Shown here piece by piece: positions 21,520 to 33,416 of a stretch of 64,000 bases of DNA. The notes beneath the pieces are model-generated. The model ran no database searches and had not been told where the DNA came from. It saw nothing but the letters and a program-made list of their open reading frames with translations. Source of the DNA: Siphonodentalium dalli (taxonomy: Eukaryota > Mollusca > Scaphopoda > Gadilida > Siphonodentaliidae); assembly GCA_032622095.1 (NCBI GenBank), contig CP136068.1:114312509-114376508 (forward strand), written 5' to 3'. The number at the start of each line of letters is the position of its first letter. Position 1 is the stretch's first letter. The translations under genes and the position numbers were made by a program.

Positions 21520-24500
21520 TAGCCGATTGAACAACCCGACCAATGGAGTTGAAAGTGCGCCCAATTTAACAACACGCGATGAGCGCGTGTTTGGCTTGTA
21601 CGTGGTCCGTTGCTTTTTATGAAGTGTATACACTTATACAGTTATTGTTTGACATCTGAATCGTTCGTGTTAACCGTATGGCGATATATACTGATTCTTA
21701 CGGGCGCTGAGCACATGTGTTAATATAGAGGGTGTGTGACCATTCAGTTATAACCAAATCATTTGAAGACAAATACTATGGCACACTACGGTAAATTTTT
21801 CTTGAAACTTTTCGGTTATAGCTCATACCTTTAATGGAAACACTATTTTATTTCCGATAATTTAATCACATAAATTTTTGTCCAGAATCCCCCAATGTAT
21901 GTCAATAAAATTATATGCGCTTTTTGTGATCAACCATTAATTTTTGGACACAAACGCCAGTCCTGCCAATCACGCCCCATGTGCAAAGAAAGTTTTTCAT
22001 TGACCAGTCATTACAAAGAACGAGACTGGCATCATTCCAAACATGTGTGGGGCTGATGCACGACAACTAGTTCGCGCACCTGTGTTTTCATCGATTGATC
22101 GTGATTAAAGACTTATTTGCATAAACATAAGATTTGATTATCGTAATCAGAAATACATAATCGATTACTGTACACCATTCTGGGTGCCTAAACATTAATA
22201 TATGTTTAAAAATGGTGGCGAGTTCTGATCACCTGGAAAATTAGCTGCTCGATTTCGCTAAAATAAATAGACACAACGACACAAGAGTGTTAATGGTTTT
22301 GTGTACAGGTCACGAGTGCTAGCGTGGAAGGATAGAACGTGTGGCGCAGCAAGTGCCGTATTCACAAACTCATAAGTGTCGTTCTGCATTTATTACGCAC
22401 CACTCGTCCTAGAATTAAAAATTAAAAACAAAACAGACTTGCAGGTTTTATTCGGGCACATACATTGCAGGGATTGTTTGTTTTGTCATGTGTAATGATA
22501 CTTGTATAGTTCCGGTTTCATGGAACTATTAACAGTTGAAGCGAACGTCATTTCCGTCGTGTGACGGTACCCGGATGGGTACACATGTATATGGAACAAG
22601 TGGGGCATACGGCACCGCAGGAACAATCCAATTCTAGAAAAAAAATTATTGTTCAAAGTTGTTTGTAATTCACAATCTTTGGTATATACATGTATGTCAT
22701 CATTCTCGTACTCTTCTAATGGTATATACGGTATCGTTATATCTGCTAGATCGACTTGTTTCATGCATGGGCTATGTATTTGGTTTGTTGCCATGGATAG
22801 AAGACACATAGTGACGTAAATGTAAGCTTGATTAACAGCAGAGTACCCCCGAAGATACTTTGGCGTGCGCGAAAACGATTATCTTGTTCGTGTGTGGTTA
22901 ATCAAATCGGATATTTATGCACAAACATGTGCAATGCACGCCTTAAGTATATCACTGTTTTACCTTGATGACAAATTAAGCAACAGCAAATTGTTCTACA
23001 GTATTCCGTGACTTGACATTTTATGGTGATTGAATTATACATGTACATGCAAAGCGTGATTGTTAGCACATTATATCCCTTCGTTTGAACAAGCTTTAGT
23101 TAATACATGAATGTAGTGGGTGGGTATTATTTTGATACCGGGAAAATTCAAGAGCGAATATTATTAGGTATATTTTGAATGCAAACCACCATGTGGCTTT
23201 AAGAACGGCTTCACGTTATGACAAAATAAATTATCGATACGATATATCCAAATTATTATCGCGATAGGGGTATGTATATCGATATTCTAAATTAATGGAC
23301 AAGTTTGAATTCATGAATAGCCGCGAACGAGCGTGAGTTGTTCGTGTGTTTTCGTTGTATTCAAAACTTCACTTCCGGTTTTTACTGAAAGTAAGAACTA
23401 AACGATTATTCGACGTGATATACGTTTATTCAATTAGCACAGCATTGGAACGAAATAACTTTCAACAATAATTACAAAAGGCTAACACAACATGAACATA
23501 ATTTGCATAACGAACGAAACAACTTTCATTTCGCGCTGAATGCGTGGCGCTTAGGTTGCGCCGTCGAATCGTATGGAGAAAGCTGAAACTATCCCGCGGC
23601 AAAACACCAAGCAATATGTGTATGCGCTTATCATCAAGTGTTGACAACCATATTCAAATTGTGCACGAAGCCGGAAAGGTGCTGCCACCTCCGTTTATTG
23701 GGAATTTGGTGGTGGACCCGGGGGGTGGGATTTGGAAAGACAGTACATGTATGCCCTCCAATACAACCCACTTTGGAATTTTGGATGGGACATGAAATGG
23801 TGGTACATTAACATGAAGTGATGAATGTGAAGTGGAAATGGCCTTGGCATATTATTATTTTTTCTTCTTTGCCTTTTTTCCTTTTCTGTCGGTTGGTGAT
23901 GTTGTTGTTGTTGGTGTTGGTTGAGATGTCGGATGGGAACTGACGGCAGCTAGGACTTCATTTATAATTTGTTTGTTGTTCCTCATGCTTTACTGCAAGT
24001 TCTCTAGCTCTACCCATGGCTGTTGTATCGGCCAGTTTCCGCAGCGACCTCTCTATTGCTGCACCGGGCTGTGTTGGTACTCCGGTGTTCTTGGTGGTAG
24101 CGTGTCCGTCTTCACAACGGTAGCGGCGTCAGGGACGTCCGGGTGGCATAGGCGTCCCTGTCTCAGTTGGCCTCTATGACTGCGACAGGGACATCCTGTG
24201 TGACACCAGTGTCACTGTCGTTTTCGTTGTCGGTAATTGGCGAGCTGGTTGTCCTGCTCGGGGGCCAAGTTGGGGGAGCTGGTCGTCTCTACACTTGGTC
24301 CTCCTGCCCGCGTCCCTGCGTCTTCTTGAGAGCGTCTCTTTCTTCTTCTTCGTCATCTTCTATGTGGTGATTGTAGACACGCGGGCCCCAGACTGGTGGA
24401 CTCCAGTCTGTCTCCCAAGCCACGACCGGTAGAGGGTTATACCGGAGTGACTTGGTACTGCAGAACTACCTCCAGCCGACCGTCATTAGCATGGAGATAC

Positions 24501-24893
24501 CAGGTAACACAACGGGCCGACTGGAAGTCACTCACGTCTAGTACCTGGCTGAGAACAATAGTCATAATCCAGCCAGGTCTTACCATCAGACTCAAGGTTA
24601 ATCACGGATCAGCGCCTGGGCGCTAGGTGCATGCGTTCTATCCGTAGAGCGACCGGATCAATAATGATGATATTCCACCTGAGAATGTCAACAGCTTTTA
24701 TAACAGTTGGCCCATTGCCCGTTGTTATACACTAGTCGATCAGGAGTAAGACCCCAGTGTTATCGAGGAATTATAATATGATGTTCTCAGAACACGACTT
24801 TATTGATATTCTGGAAGCGGAATGTATCGGCAACGAATTAATATCGAAACTATTTCAACTGGTATTGCGATCAAATAAACCTTTTCTTTTCAG
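21520..24893. other. Intron 5, long unassigned stretch
   Basis: No receptor exon is missing here because exons 5 and 6 join in phase. A minus-strand frame at 22486-22809 (107 codons) has no recognised motif. From about 23540 to 24660 base composition changes to G+C-richer, with TTGTTGTTGGTGTTGG-type and CTTCTTCTTCTTCG-type simple strings. This looks like an inserted foreign element, but no ends, protein or tRNA-type promoter could be established. Confidence 0.4.
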
Positions 24894-25029
24894 GGAAGCC
24901 CATATTCCAGCTTCCTTCACGATAGTGTGATTCTATACGGAATGTGGCTCAACCATTCTCTGTCAACCGGCAGAGACTATCGAGACGGTAGAGCCATGTT
25001 CAACTTCACAAGAGACATATTTTTTGAAG
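24894..25029 (+). CDS. Receptor guanylyl cyclase exon 6 (ligand-binding domain)
   Basis: The acceptor is CTTTTCTTTTCAG. The donor is GCAAGT, a GC-AG intron. It encodes residues 250-294 (GSPYSSFLHDSVILYGMWLN, then GRDYRDGRAMFNFTRDIFFE). The Y-S-FLHD-V-LY helix, RDGRA and the F-EG end match the conserved last helices of the ANF-receptor domain. Phase 1 out (G) joins GT of exon 7 to give Gly. No alternative GT donor nearby keeps the frame. Confidence 0.93.
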
Positions 25030-25074
25030 GCAAGTCTAAAATTACACTTTACCTGTCCCAATTGTTAACCATTT

Positions 25075-25669
25075 CTATACTGAATGGATTCTCCCAGTTA
25101 GTTAAAAAGTGTTCATCGGAATGGTCTATTATTGATTTGGAGGGATGTTAAAGGCCCACTTAATTTTAGAATAACCAGTTCACATTATATACAACATATT
25201 CCATACTATATACAATTTGAACGGGGAAGCTCTACGCCATTGTATTATCAACTATCCGGTCGAATAAACTTTTAACATGTTGTTTTTGTCAAGGTACATA
25301 TGTGTGTTGTGTGCTTAATTTCGATCTGGTCTGTACTGCCAGTATATTATATCTCAATGGAAGGGGAATAACATTATCTCTTAGTTGTGAATTATGATGC
25401 ATTCTGTGATAAATAACGGGGTAAGTTTTGGGGTTAATCTGATAATCTCTGTCACTTGGTGGACACTCCTAGGCCACAGCTGGTCCGTATTCTGATAGAA
25501 TATATATATGTTTGGTACCTCTTCCAAATGGTATATAATATGGAATATGTTGTGTATAATGTGATCTGGGCATTCGAAAATTAAAAGCAGACGACAGATA
25601 AACATATGGTCTGAACATTTCCTATGTGATACTTACTCATCAATGATGGTTTAGTATAGCAAGGGTTAA
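25075..25669. mobile_element. Family B TTAA element
   Basis: Left TTAACCATTTCTATACTGAA with GGATTCTCCCAGTTAG; right TTTAGTATAGCAAGGGTTAA. The ends are imperfect inverted repeats bordered by TTAA. It starts only 45 bases after the exon 6 donor. No transposase frame was recognised. Confidence 0.65.
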
Positions 25670-25777
25670 CATGATTGTGTATTCCTCGCTGTGGACATTG
25701 TCGAATTGATTGGCTTTATGAAGAAAAGTATCATGTTCAATGTTTACTATTTTCGGACACACTTAAAATGTTTTTTT

Positions 25778-26269
25778 TTAACCCTTTCAGTGCCAGGGGC
25801 CGATGGCCGATTTCATCGGCCCTAATTTACGGTCTGTACAATCGGCCCTAAAAAAATAAAAAAAATTGTGTTTTATTTGTTATATAGATTGTTTTGGGTT
25901 GAATTTTTTTTTTTTGGGTATGCTTAAGCACGCTATAGCGAATTTAAAAACAAACAGGATAAACCTTAGGGGCAAGTTATTACTCAAAACTATCACCAAA
26001 TATTCATTGTAATAATTTTGATGCCCATGAAAAACGTAAGATTCCCTGGCACTAAACCTTCAAAATAAGTCTGTTAAAGAATATAAGAACAAATTATTAA
26101 AATTGTAAAAAATTGTAAAAAATAATAACAAATGATGAAAAATTGTTAGGCCAATGCATTCTCTTATATATGCGAGGCGACCTATGGTCGACTCGCATAT
26201 ATAAGCGAATGCATTGGCACAGGGTATATGGGTTGATACAAAAATCGGACCTGGCATTGAAAGGGTTAA
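25778..26269. mobile_element. Family B TTAA element carrying the family A hairpin
   Basis: The ends TTAACCCTTTCAGTGCCAGG and CCTGGCATTGAAAGGGTTAA are inverted repeats with TTAA borders. Inside, at about 26152-26218, is the same 67-bp hairpin found in family A, followed by CACAGGG, and an A+T-rich core like that of family A. A small palindrome GGGCCGATGGCCGA lies near the left end. Confidence 0.85.
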
Positions 26270-27015
26270 GGAGGAGGTCAAGTGACCAATTTTTAATGGG
26301 AATTTCCATGCAAATATACGGAGCAAAAGTTACATAGTTGCACATACTTCTGAGTGTGACTTGGAAGTTTTTCCATTATAATGTTGGTGTATTTAGTTTT
26401 GAATTTTATATTGATTTTTCAAATGTAGGTCAAGTGATGTAATTCCAGAAAAAAAATTATGTTATAGGAAGAGATAGACCATCTTTATCTTTATTTCCGA
26501 CATAACATCAAATCATGCTACATTTGCCTCAAGCAACTTACAACTTAGAGTTATCACCTGAACATCCGCCCGTCCAGACAGCCCTGTGACATACACGGCG
26601 GCGTACGTGAATTTTTAAATTGAAATGTTATAAGGCAAATTATGTACGGCATTATGCTGTCATAAAAATCTAACTTATTGCCTGGTTTCCGCCGTCCACT
26701 CTGTTTAATTAAAAAACTACATTATATAGGGCCGTCTCGACCTCGACCTCGAACTTGTCCACCAAACGCAATAGTATATAAGATATCTACTCTTAAGTTC
26801 ACAAATTATACCATTTTCAATTAAACTTATCAATATAGTATAATTATTTAACATTAACACCAACCAGCAAACCTGAAACTACATACGCCATCATGTTTTC
26901 TTATTGTATTATTGATTGAGGGGCAGCAGGAAGACGGCCAGTAGGTCATGCTGCTCCTGTACAATACCATTAATTCATACATGTATATCAATGCTTTGTT
27001 ATCTATTTAATAAAT
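26270..27015. other. Intron 6, unassigned
   Basis: No bounded repeat or exon recognised. Near 26745 there is a short CTCGACCTCGACCTCGA run. Confidence 0.4.
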
Positions 27016-27146
27016 AGAGCATGGCTTGGAGTGAAATACGCCGATATAGTGCATAGTGAGGTTGTGTAGTTCACGACGCGAAGCGGAGTGAACTACACAA
27101 CCGCACTATGCACTATATCGGCGTATTTCACGACAAGTCATGCTCT
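27016..27146. repeat. 131-bp palindrome
   Basis: The left arm AGAGCATGGCTTGGAGTGAA continues to GTTGTGTAGTTCA and is matched by TGAACTACACAACCGC through TCATGCTCT. The loop is CGACGCGAAGCGGAG. It is a near-perfect hairpin of MITE type. Confidence 0.85.
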
Positions 27147-27181
27147 AATTATTATATGTATCGAACAAATGCAGAAATTAC

Positions 27182-27272
27182 AAACCTCATTATAATTTAC
27201 TGAATGTAAGTCTCTCTAAACCTCATTATAATTTACTGAATGTAAGTCTCTCTAAACCTCATTATAATTTAC
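27182..27272. repeat. 36-bp tandem repeat, 2.5 copies
   Basis: The unit starts AAACCTCATTATAATTTACT and ends GAATGTAAGTCTCTCT. It contains a GTAAGT hexamer, but no coding segment was found next to it. Confidence 0.85.
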
Positions 27273-27614
27273 CTTTGTAATTTTGATTTAGCAGTAGGAA
27301 ACTACTATTTTCAACTTTTACTAAGTTCAGACAATTGATGTTCGCCTTACTGAAGCTTTAATTTGGATCAGCGGCGAAATAACAAGTAGTTTCAGAACAA
27401 AGTTTGATGTAGTGTTCGTTACTATTTTTAGTAGTCAAAACTACATATGCATAGTGCACGATGGGAGAGACTTGAAGGCGTAGTATACAACTACGACTAA
27501 TAGAGTCGAGTAGCCAACCAATCGGAAAGCTTGATTTCAATAACAAAGTCACGTGAGATACAATATTCTTATATATTGTACAAATAAACATCTACATCTA
27601 CATCCGACACACAG

Positions 27615-27751
27615 GTAAATCTGGACATGTGAACTTTGACAAGAACGCAGACCGGGAGTTGAGCTGGTTAGTGCGAGATTTCACGGCGCCGAATGGAGAG
27701 GTTGAGGTGCTCGGGGTGTTACACGTCGGTTCGTCAGCAGACGTGCACGAG
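27615..27751 (+). CDS. Receptor guanylyl cyclase exon 7 (end of ligand-binding domain)
   Basis: It is bounded by CATCCGACACACAG and GTTTGT. It completes residue 295 (Gly) and encodes 296-340: KSGHVNFDKNADRELSWLVR, then VEVLGVLHV and DVHE. The G--G-V--D-N-DR pattern is the conserved loop after the F-EG motif in ANF-receptor domains. It ends in phase 0. The donor GTTTGT is weak but in frame with exon 8. Confidence 0.9.
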
Positions 27752-27825
27752 GTTTGTAAAAATTAAATGGTGCTCTGCTCTGTCGGGGATAGTTTTCCAG
27801 TTCGAAATCGAGAGAGACATAGAGT

Positions 27826-27926
27826 AAGATAACAAAGAGAGAGAACTATTATTAGAAGAGAAAAGGGAGAAGGGGCGAAAGAGGAAGAATAAATGGAGAG
27901 CGAGAGAGAGAGAGAGAGATAGAGAG

Positions 27927-27968
<42 letters not shown>

Positions 27969-28357
27969 GAATACTTTATACAATAATACTTGAGAGAGAC
28001 ATACATAGAGAGATAGACATTCAGAGATAGAGAGTGAGAGGGAAGGAGAGAGAGAGAGAATGAGCTAGAGAGGTATACGATAACACTTGAGAGAGAGAGA
28101 GAGAGAGACAAACATTCAAAGTGAGAGAGAGGGGGTATACCATAATACTTGAGGGAGGCATGCATACGTAGAGAGAGATACACATTCAGAGGGAGAGAGA
28201 GAGGGGAGAGAGAGACAGCGAGAGAGAAGAGAGGAGAGAGATTGAGAGAGAGGGGGAGAGAGAGACACAGCGAGAGTGAGAGGGAGAGAGAGGGAGAGAT
28301 AGAGAGAGATAGGGGGTGGAGAGAGATAGAGAGAGTGAGTAGAGAGAGAGATAGGGA

Positions 28358-28447
<90 letters not shown>
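27826..28447. repeat. GA-rich microsatellite region
   Basis: About 620 bases dominated by GAGAGA, with a pure GA tract of roughly 80 bases near 28365-28446 and imperfect units (such as ATACTTGAGAGAGACATACA) repeated near 27970, 28080 and 28145. The imperfect parts show that short segments were duplicated along with the dinucleotide run. Long serine/leucine frames on the complementary strand are an artefact of this composition. Confidence 0.95.
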
Positions 28448-28450
<3 letters not shown>

Positions 28451-28716
28451 GTGCATGCCGCCAATGTAATTAAGCACTAATAATTCCGACTATTTCTACT
28501 TTCTGCTGAACTGAGACAAAGACATAAATACACGCTCCTATCGCTGTCTCTTCAAATCTGAATGATCTTGAGAGATACAACGAACGATATTAATTAATTA
28601 TAATAATTAATTGTATCTGGCATACTATGTATATTCTTTTTCACTTTCCATATGCTAATTTAGTCCACCGTTCCAAAGCAAAACTGAGAAAAAACAATTC
28701 AGCGTGAATTTAAACA

Positions 28717-28960
28717 CGACAGGTCCGATTTTTGTATCAACCCATATACCCTGTGCCAATGCATTCTCTTATATATGCGAGTCGACCATAGGTCGCCTCG
28801 CATATATAAGAGAATGCATTGGCAAAGAGAATGCATTTAACAATTGTTATAATATTTTTCTACATTCTTTGACAATTTTATCATTTTTAATATGTGTTAA
28901 GCCAATGCATTGGCCTAACAATTTTTCATCATTTGTTATTATTTTTTACAATATCTAACT
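28717..28960. mobile_element. Partial TTAA-family element with hairpin
   Basis: ACAGGTCCGATTTTTGTATC followed by AACCCATATACCCTGTG is the complement of the right part of the 25778-26269 element. It holds one full 67-bp hairpin (28757-28823) and a stub GCCAATGCATTGGC near 28901. The outer TTAA ends are missing. Confidence 0.7.
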
Positions 28961-30039
28961 TCTTTTTTTTAGGGCCGATTTTACTAACGACATTATATTA
29001 GGATGGGCAGGGCTGGAGGTCAAGTGTCACCAACGATGCGAATTTATGCGACCAGTGCAATCTTATACGAAAATTATCGTAGTTTATGAATCTGGTTCTT
29101 GCATAGCCAAAAGTGGACGAGAAATTTGTTTTTTCGGTATGTTTCATAGGGTACCCCACTGAAATATAGGGTCGATTTTAAGCAATTACTGTGTATCATA
29201 CATGTGATTGTGGGATTACTAAACACATGCAGATATAATATAATTGTGGTCAATTCGGACCGTCTGGTGACCCTCTACGATAAGTATATACAATATATTG
29301 GGTTGCATTTTCTATCATGACGTCATATCGACGAAATCAGCATGACTCGGCCCAATTTTATGACGATTCACACAAACAGTCGCATGTCAACTCCAGCGAT
29401 TGATTTATTTATGCATATTTCATAGCATATGTCATATGTTTTTGGAAACAGTAGCATATTGCGAACAACATTCATAAATGGTTTTCATAATATGTTTCAT
29501 ATTTTGTTGATGGTAGTCAAAAAGCTACCCCTCCCCCTAATGTTGCGAAATATGTCAATTTCCAAATAACGATGATTTGACTATTCCGCTGACTTAATAA
29601 CTCCACCAACATTAATAATTGTCGTGCAGATCATGTGCTATATGACATATGATGCCATATAACATTAATATATTGTGAAATTCCTGCAAAATTTTCATGA
29701 CTCAGCAAAATTTAAGGACGATTCACCGAAATTGTCATATTTCAACTAGGTTCATTTGTTCAACCTTACGTATTTCATATAATTTCATATGTTACTGGAA
29801 ACATTGGCATATTGCAAACAATATCCGACAATGATTGTATTGACATGTTAGAAATTATGTTTATGGTGACCAAAAAGCTACCCCTCCACCAAAAGTGACA
29901 ACATTTGTTCTTTTTTTTTAAATAATGAAAACATGGAATTCTAACTCAAATTTCTCAATATATATATAAACTAGACATTATGTACTCCTATTCATTACTC
30001 ACTCATTTACATATAGACACATACACACACACACACAAA

Positions 30040-30047
30040 CGCACCCT

Positions 30048-30111
<64 letters not shown>

Positions 30112-30120
30112 CGTGTGTAT
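30040..30120. repeat. AT/GT microsatellite in left foldback arm
   Basis: A TA run of about 50 bases is followed by GTGTGTGTG. The right arm has the corresponding AC-rich run at 33546-33620 with much shorter TA content, so the two arms have diverged here. Confidence 0.9.
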
Positions 30121-30251
30121 GCTGTGTAGTATTACGATATCAAACGAACGGAATACAATGGCTAGTTGTGTCACCAGTACATGTTATCACAACAAGACAT
30201 TCAAGAAACAGCTTCAACTAATGCACATGTATGTTCAAGATTGATACTTAG

Positions 30252-32345
30252 TTAATCTGATGAAAGCTCATCACAAGAGTCTTCGATGTCATCGTCATCA
30301 AAGTCATCATCTGAGGACAATTCATCAATTTCGGTTGCACGTGTAGCTTGGTCATTCACAGCCTGGTCAGCGTCCATGTTATACAGAAGGGATGCTATGT
30401 CATCCGGGAATGCAGCGTTGGTCCATTTGATAGCCGCGTTGTCCAGCCACCCGTGTGTTCACTGTGATGTGATGGTTGGCGCCTCGATTTTACTTTCCCG
30501 CGATAACCGCCACAATCGAGCCACGTAGTTGGACCTGACAATATGCAGTTTGAAAGAATCTTGGCAAGGCGGCAGAAGAGAAAGGTCCATAAGTTGCTTT
30601 TCTTTCTTGTACTTTTCCCAGAAGGCACAAAAAGTCTTCCAACAGACAGAAAATATCTGCGTCAACATCCCACGAGGAACCTAGTTCGCTAAATGCAGCA
30701 ATATAGTTTGGGTTTTTGAGCATTAAATTGAAGCACGACTTCTTTCCCTTTTTGAAGATTGAAGATATATAGTCATTTCCCGTTGCAGCATGCATGCCGA
30801 TTAATGCAACGCGTGTTTCGCTGGATAGTGAACAAAGTTCTACTCAATTTGTAAATTTTCCTGGAATTACCGTGACCGTTATCCAAGAAAATGTCGGGGT
30901 TGTTGTCTGGGAAAAGTCCTAACAGTATTACAACAATGTCTGTGTCACCAGACGGAGAGCGAACCACGACAGGACCTGGGTCCTCCACATCCAGAATATC
31001 ACTTATGTGGAGAGCAACCTTCGTATCAGCTTCCTCGTGATCAGACTCGAGTCGCGGAACACTTGTACTCGACTTGTTTGTGATCTTGTAACACCCATCC
31101 CTCATGGAGAAGTATATGGTCCTGTCCGCTGGAATTGTCGACTTGCGTTCCTCCAACACTTGTAATAGAAGATCAATGAGGCGCTCCTTGTTGGTTCCAT
31201 TTGACAGGAACGCTGTAAAATTCCTCGGGATTTTGCAACGCGGGCTCTTTATGATGTATTGATCTGATGCTCCGCGATCAGATCGTTCACCTGTCTTGAC
31301 GGAATCATCAATAGGCCTATAGGTGTCGGCTACAATATTGACTCGTTTGTATGTTGCTGGTATTTGATTAAGGATTATTATTCCCAAGTCTTCGAATGTC
31401 TCCGGGACCGGTGCTATCATCCGAATGGCTGCCATCAAGTCGATGATGTATCCGGAGACACCTTCGATTACTTCGATACTTGATGATATACATGTATATA
31501 CACCCCAGAAGCGCAAATTTTGTAGTTTTCCTTCGGGTGCCGTCAGGATGTGCGAGCGACAATGGAACCGCCCCCAAACAGTAGTCTAACATTTTATCAA
31601 TGGCGCATTTATGTTTGAATAAGCCAGTAGTTTACTGTTTAGCCACAGTGTCCCGCTCCATCGTAACCTCACGAACCTTTCAACTATCAGCAGAAGATAC
31701 ACGAACAGTGGCGCCCATGTCTTTAAATTTGCACAGTTTGACTCTATCGATTGGTTTGTGGAAATGATCTCCGTGTAAGGAATCTTCACGGAACGCGCTT
31801 GCCTTTTCGTTGCCGACGGAGATGCATTTGCTCAGACTGTCCTTGATCTCTTGAGAAACCGGAGCGCCAGATGATAGGTGGTAGAGCTGGTCAGGATCGA
31901 TGTCCTTTGCGAATGGGTTGATAAAGTCCTCAATTAGCACCCGCAGGACTGACATGACATGCTTCTCTGACCGCTTCATGTGTTTAACCTGGCACAACTG
32001 TGGGGTATTGTCTGGAGAACTGTTTATTCCAGTAACATCGAACAACATGTCCTTTAACTTCGCCATCTGGGGACGATTTAGCACCCATGTGTCGTAGGCG
32101 CCCTTATTCCAAGCAAATTGTTTAATACCTCAGGGTAATTTGGCACTTCTGTTGAAGGTTTGCTCACCAGACTGATCAGTAGCAACACTTCGACAAACGG
32201 AAACTCCTCCTTGCAGCAAGACATCCGTTCCTTTTGATGCAATGTCTTCCAATTGTCGCACATAGAAAGACCAATATCTCGCATAATTATGCTTGTTGTA
32301 TGCAAAAAATAGAGGAATGAACATTTTCCAAGACTTTAATTGCAT
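30252..32345 (-). pseudogene. Decayed nuclease-like gene of the foldback element
   Basis: Minus-strand pieces in several frames form one protein. The N-terminal part (32345 to about 31680) has FFAYNKHNYARYWSFYVRQL, EQTFNRSAKLP, an H--RSEKHV helix and SCISVGNEKA-like text. The middle part (31516-30773) has SDHEEADTKVALHI, VVVRSPSGDTDIVVILLG and LDNGHGNSRKI, then TGNDYISSIFKKGKKSC. The C-terminus is acidic (DDDFDDDDIEDSCDELSSD, stop at 30252-30254). The spaced acidic motifs E-ADT, DTD and TG-D recall PIN/FEN-type nucleases. This protein type is widespread in invertebrate repeats, but I cannot name it. Frameshifts near 31500, 31690 and 32100 mean it is not functional. Confidence 0.7.
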
Positions 32346-32381
32346 CAAGAAGTTACTTTCTTTGACGGAGGCGTGTATGCA

Positions 32382-33416
32382 TCAGATCAATACATCATAA
32401 AGAGCCCGTGTTGCAAAATCCCGAGGAATTTTACAGCGTTCCTGTCAAATGGAACCAACAAGGAGCGCCTCATTGATCTTCTATTACAAGTGTTGGAGGA
32501 ACGCAAGTCGACAATTCCAGCGGACAGGGCCATATACTTCTCCAAGAGGGATCGGTGTTACAAGATCACAAACAAGTCGAGTACAAGTGTTCCGCGACTC
32601 GAGTCTGATCACGAGGAAGCTGATACGAAGGTTGCTCTCCACATAAGTGATATTCTGGATGTGGAGGACCCAGGTCCTGTCGTGGTTCGCTCTCCGTCTG
32701 GTGACACAGACATTGTTGTAATACTGTTAGGACTTTTCCCAGACAACAACCCCGACATTTTCTTGGATAACAGTCACGGTAATTCCAGGAAAATTTTCAA
32801 ATTGAGTAGTTGTTCACTATCCAGCGAAACACGCGTTGCATTCATCGGCATGTATATATGTTGCAACGGGAAATGACTATATATCTTCAATCTTCAAAAA
32901 GGGAAAGAAGTCGTGCTTCAATTTAATGCTCAAAAACCCAAACTATATTGCTGCATTTAGCGAACTAGGTTCTTCGTGGGATGTTGACGCAGATATGTTC
33001 TGTCAGTTGGAAGACTTTTTGTGCAAGCTTTATGGGCAAAGAAGGCCACAAATATGCAACGAAACAAGGCGGCAGATAGTCTGGGAAAAGTACAAGAAAG
33101 AAAAGCAACTTATGGACCTTTCTCTTCTGCCACCTTGCCAAGATTCTTTCAAACTGCAAATTGTCAGCTCGATTGTGGCGGTTATCGCGGGAATGTAAAA
33201 TCGAGGCGACAACCACCACATCACATGGATGGCTGGACAACGCGGCTATCAAATGGACCAGCGCTGCATTCCCGGATGACATAGCATCCCTTCTGTATAA
33301 CATGAGGCTGTGAATGACCAAGCTACACGTACAACCGAAATTGACGAATTGTTCTCAAATGATGACTTTGATGACGATGACATCGAAGACTCTTGTGATG
33401 AGCTTTCATCAGATTA
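32382..33416 (+). pseudogene. Inverted second copy of the nuclease-like C-terminal half
   Basis: The right arm encodes on the plus strand the same segment as the left arm: DQYIIKSPCCKIPRNFTAFL through HEEADTKVALHI, DTDIVVILLG and LDNSHGNSRKI (32340-32876). A frameshift follows, then GNDYISSIFKKGKKSC (32836-33198) and further frameshifts to the acidic tail ending near 33416. Differences from the left copy are few (for example, KRDRCYK against MRDGCYK). It lacks the N-terminal half, which exists only once, in the centre of the element. Confidence 0.75.

Noticed and set aside
22486-22809. 107-codon minus-strand frame
   Set aside because: No known motif, no splice or regulatory context, and open frames of this size occur by chance in 64 kb.
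23690-24660. G+C-richer segment considered as a host exon cluster or SINE
   Set aside because: No consistent frame, no clear polymerase III boxes and no flanking duplication; left as unassigned.
27734-28477. 247-codon minus-strand frame rich in Ser and Leu
   Set aside because: It is the translation of the GA/CT microsatellite; no domain and composition fully explained by the repeat.
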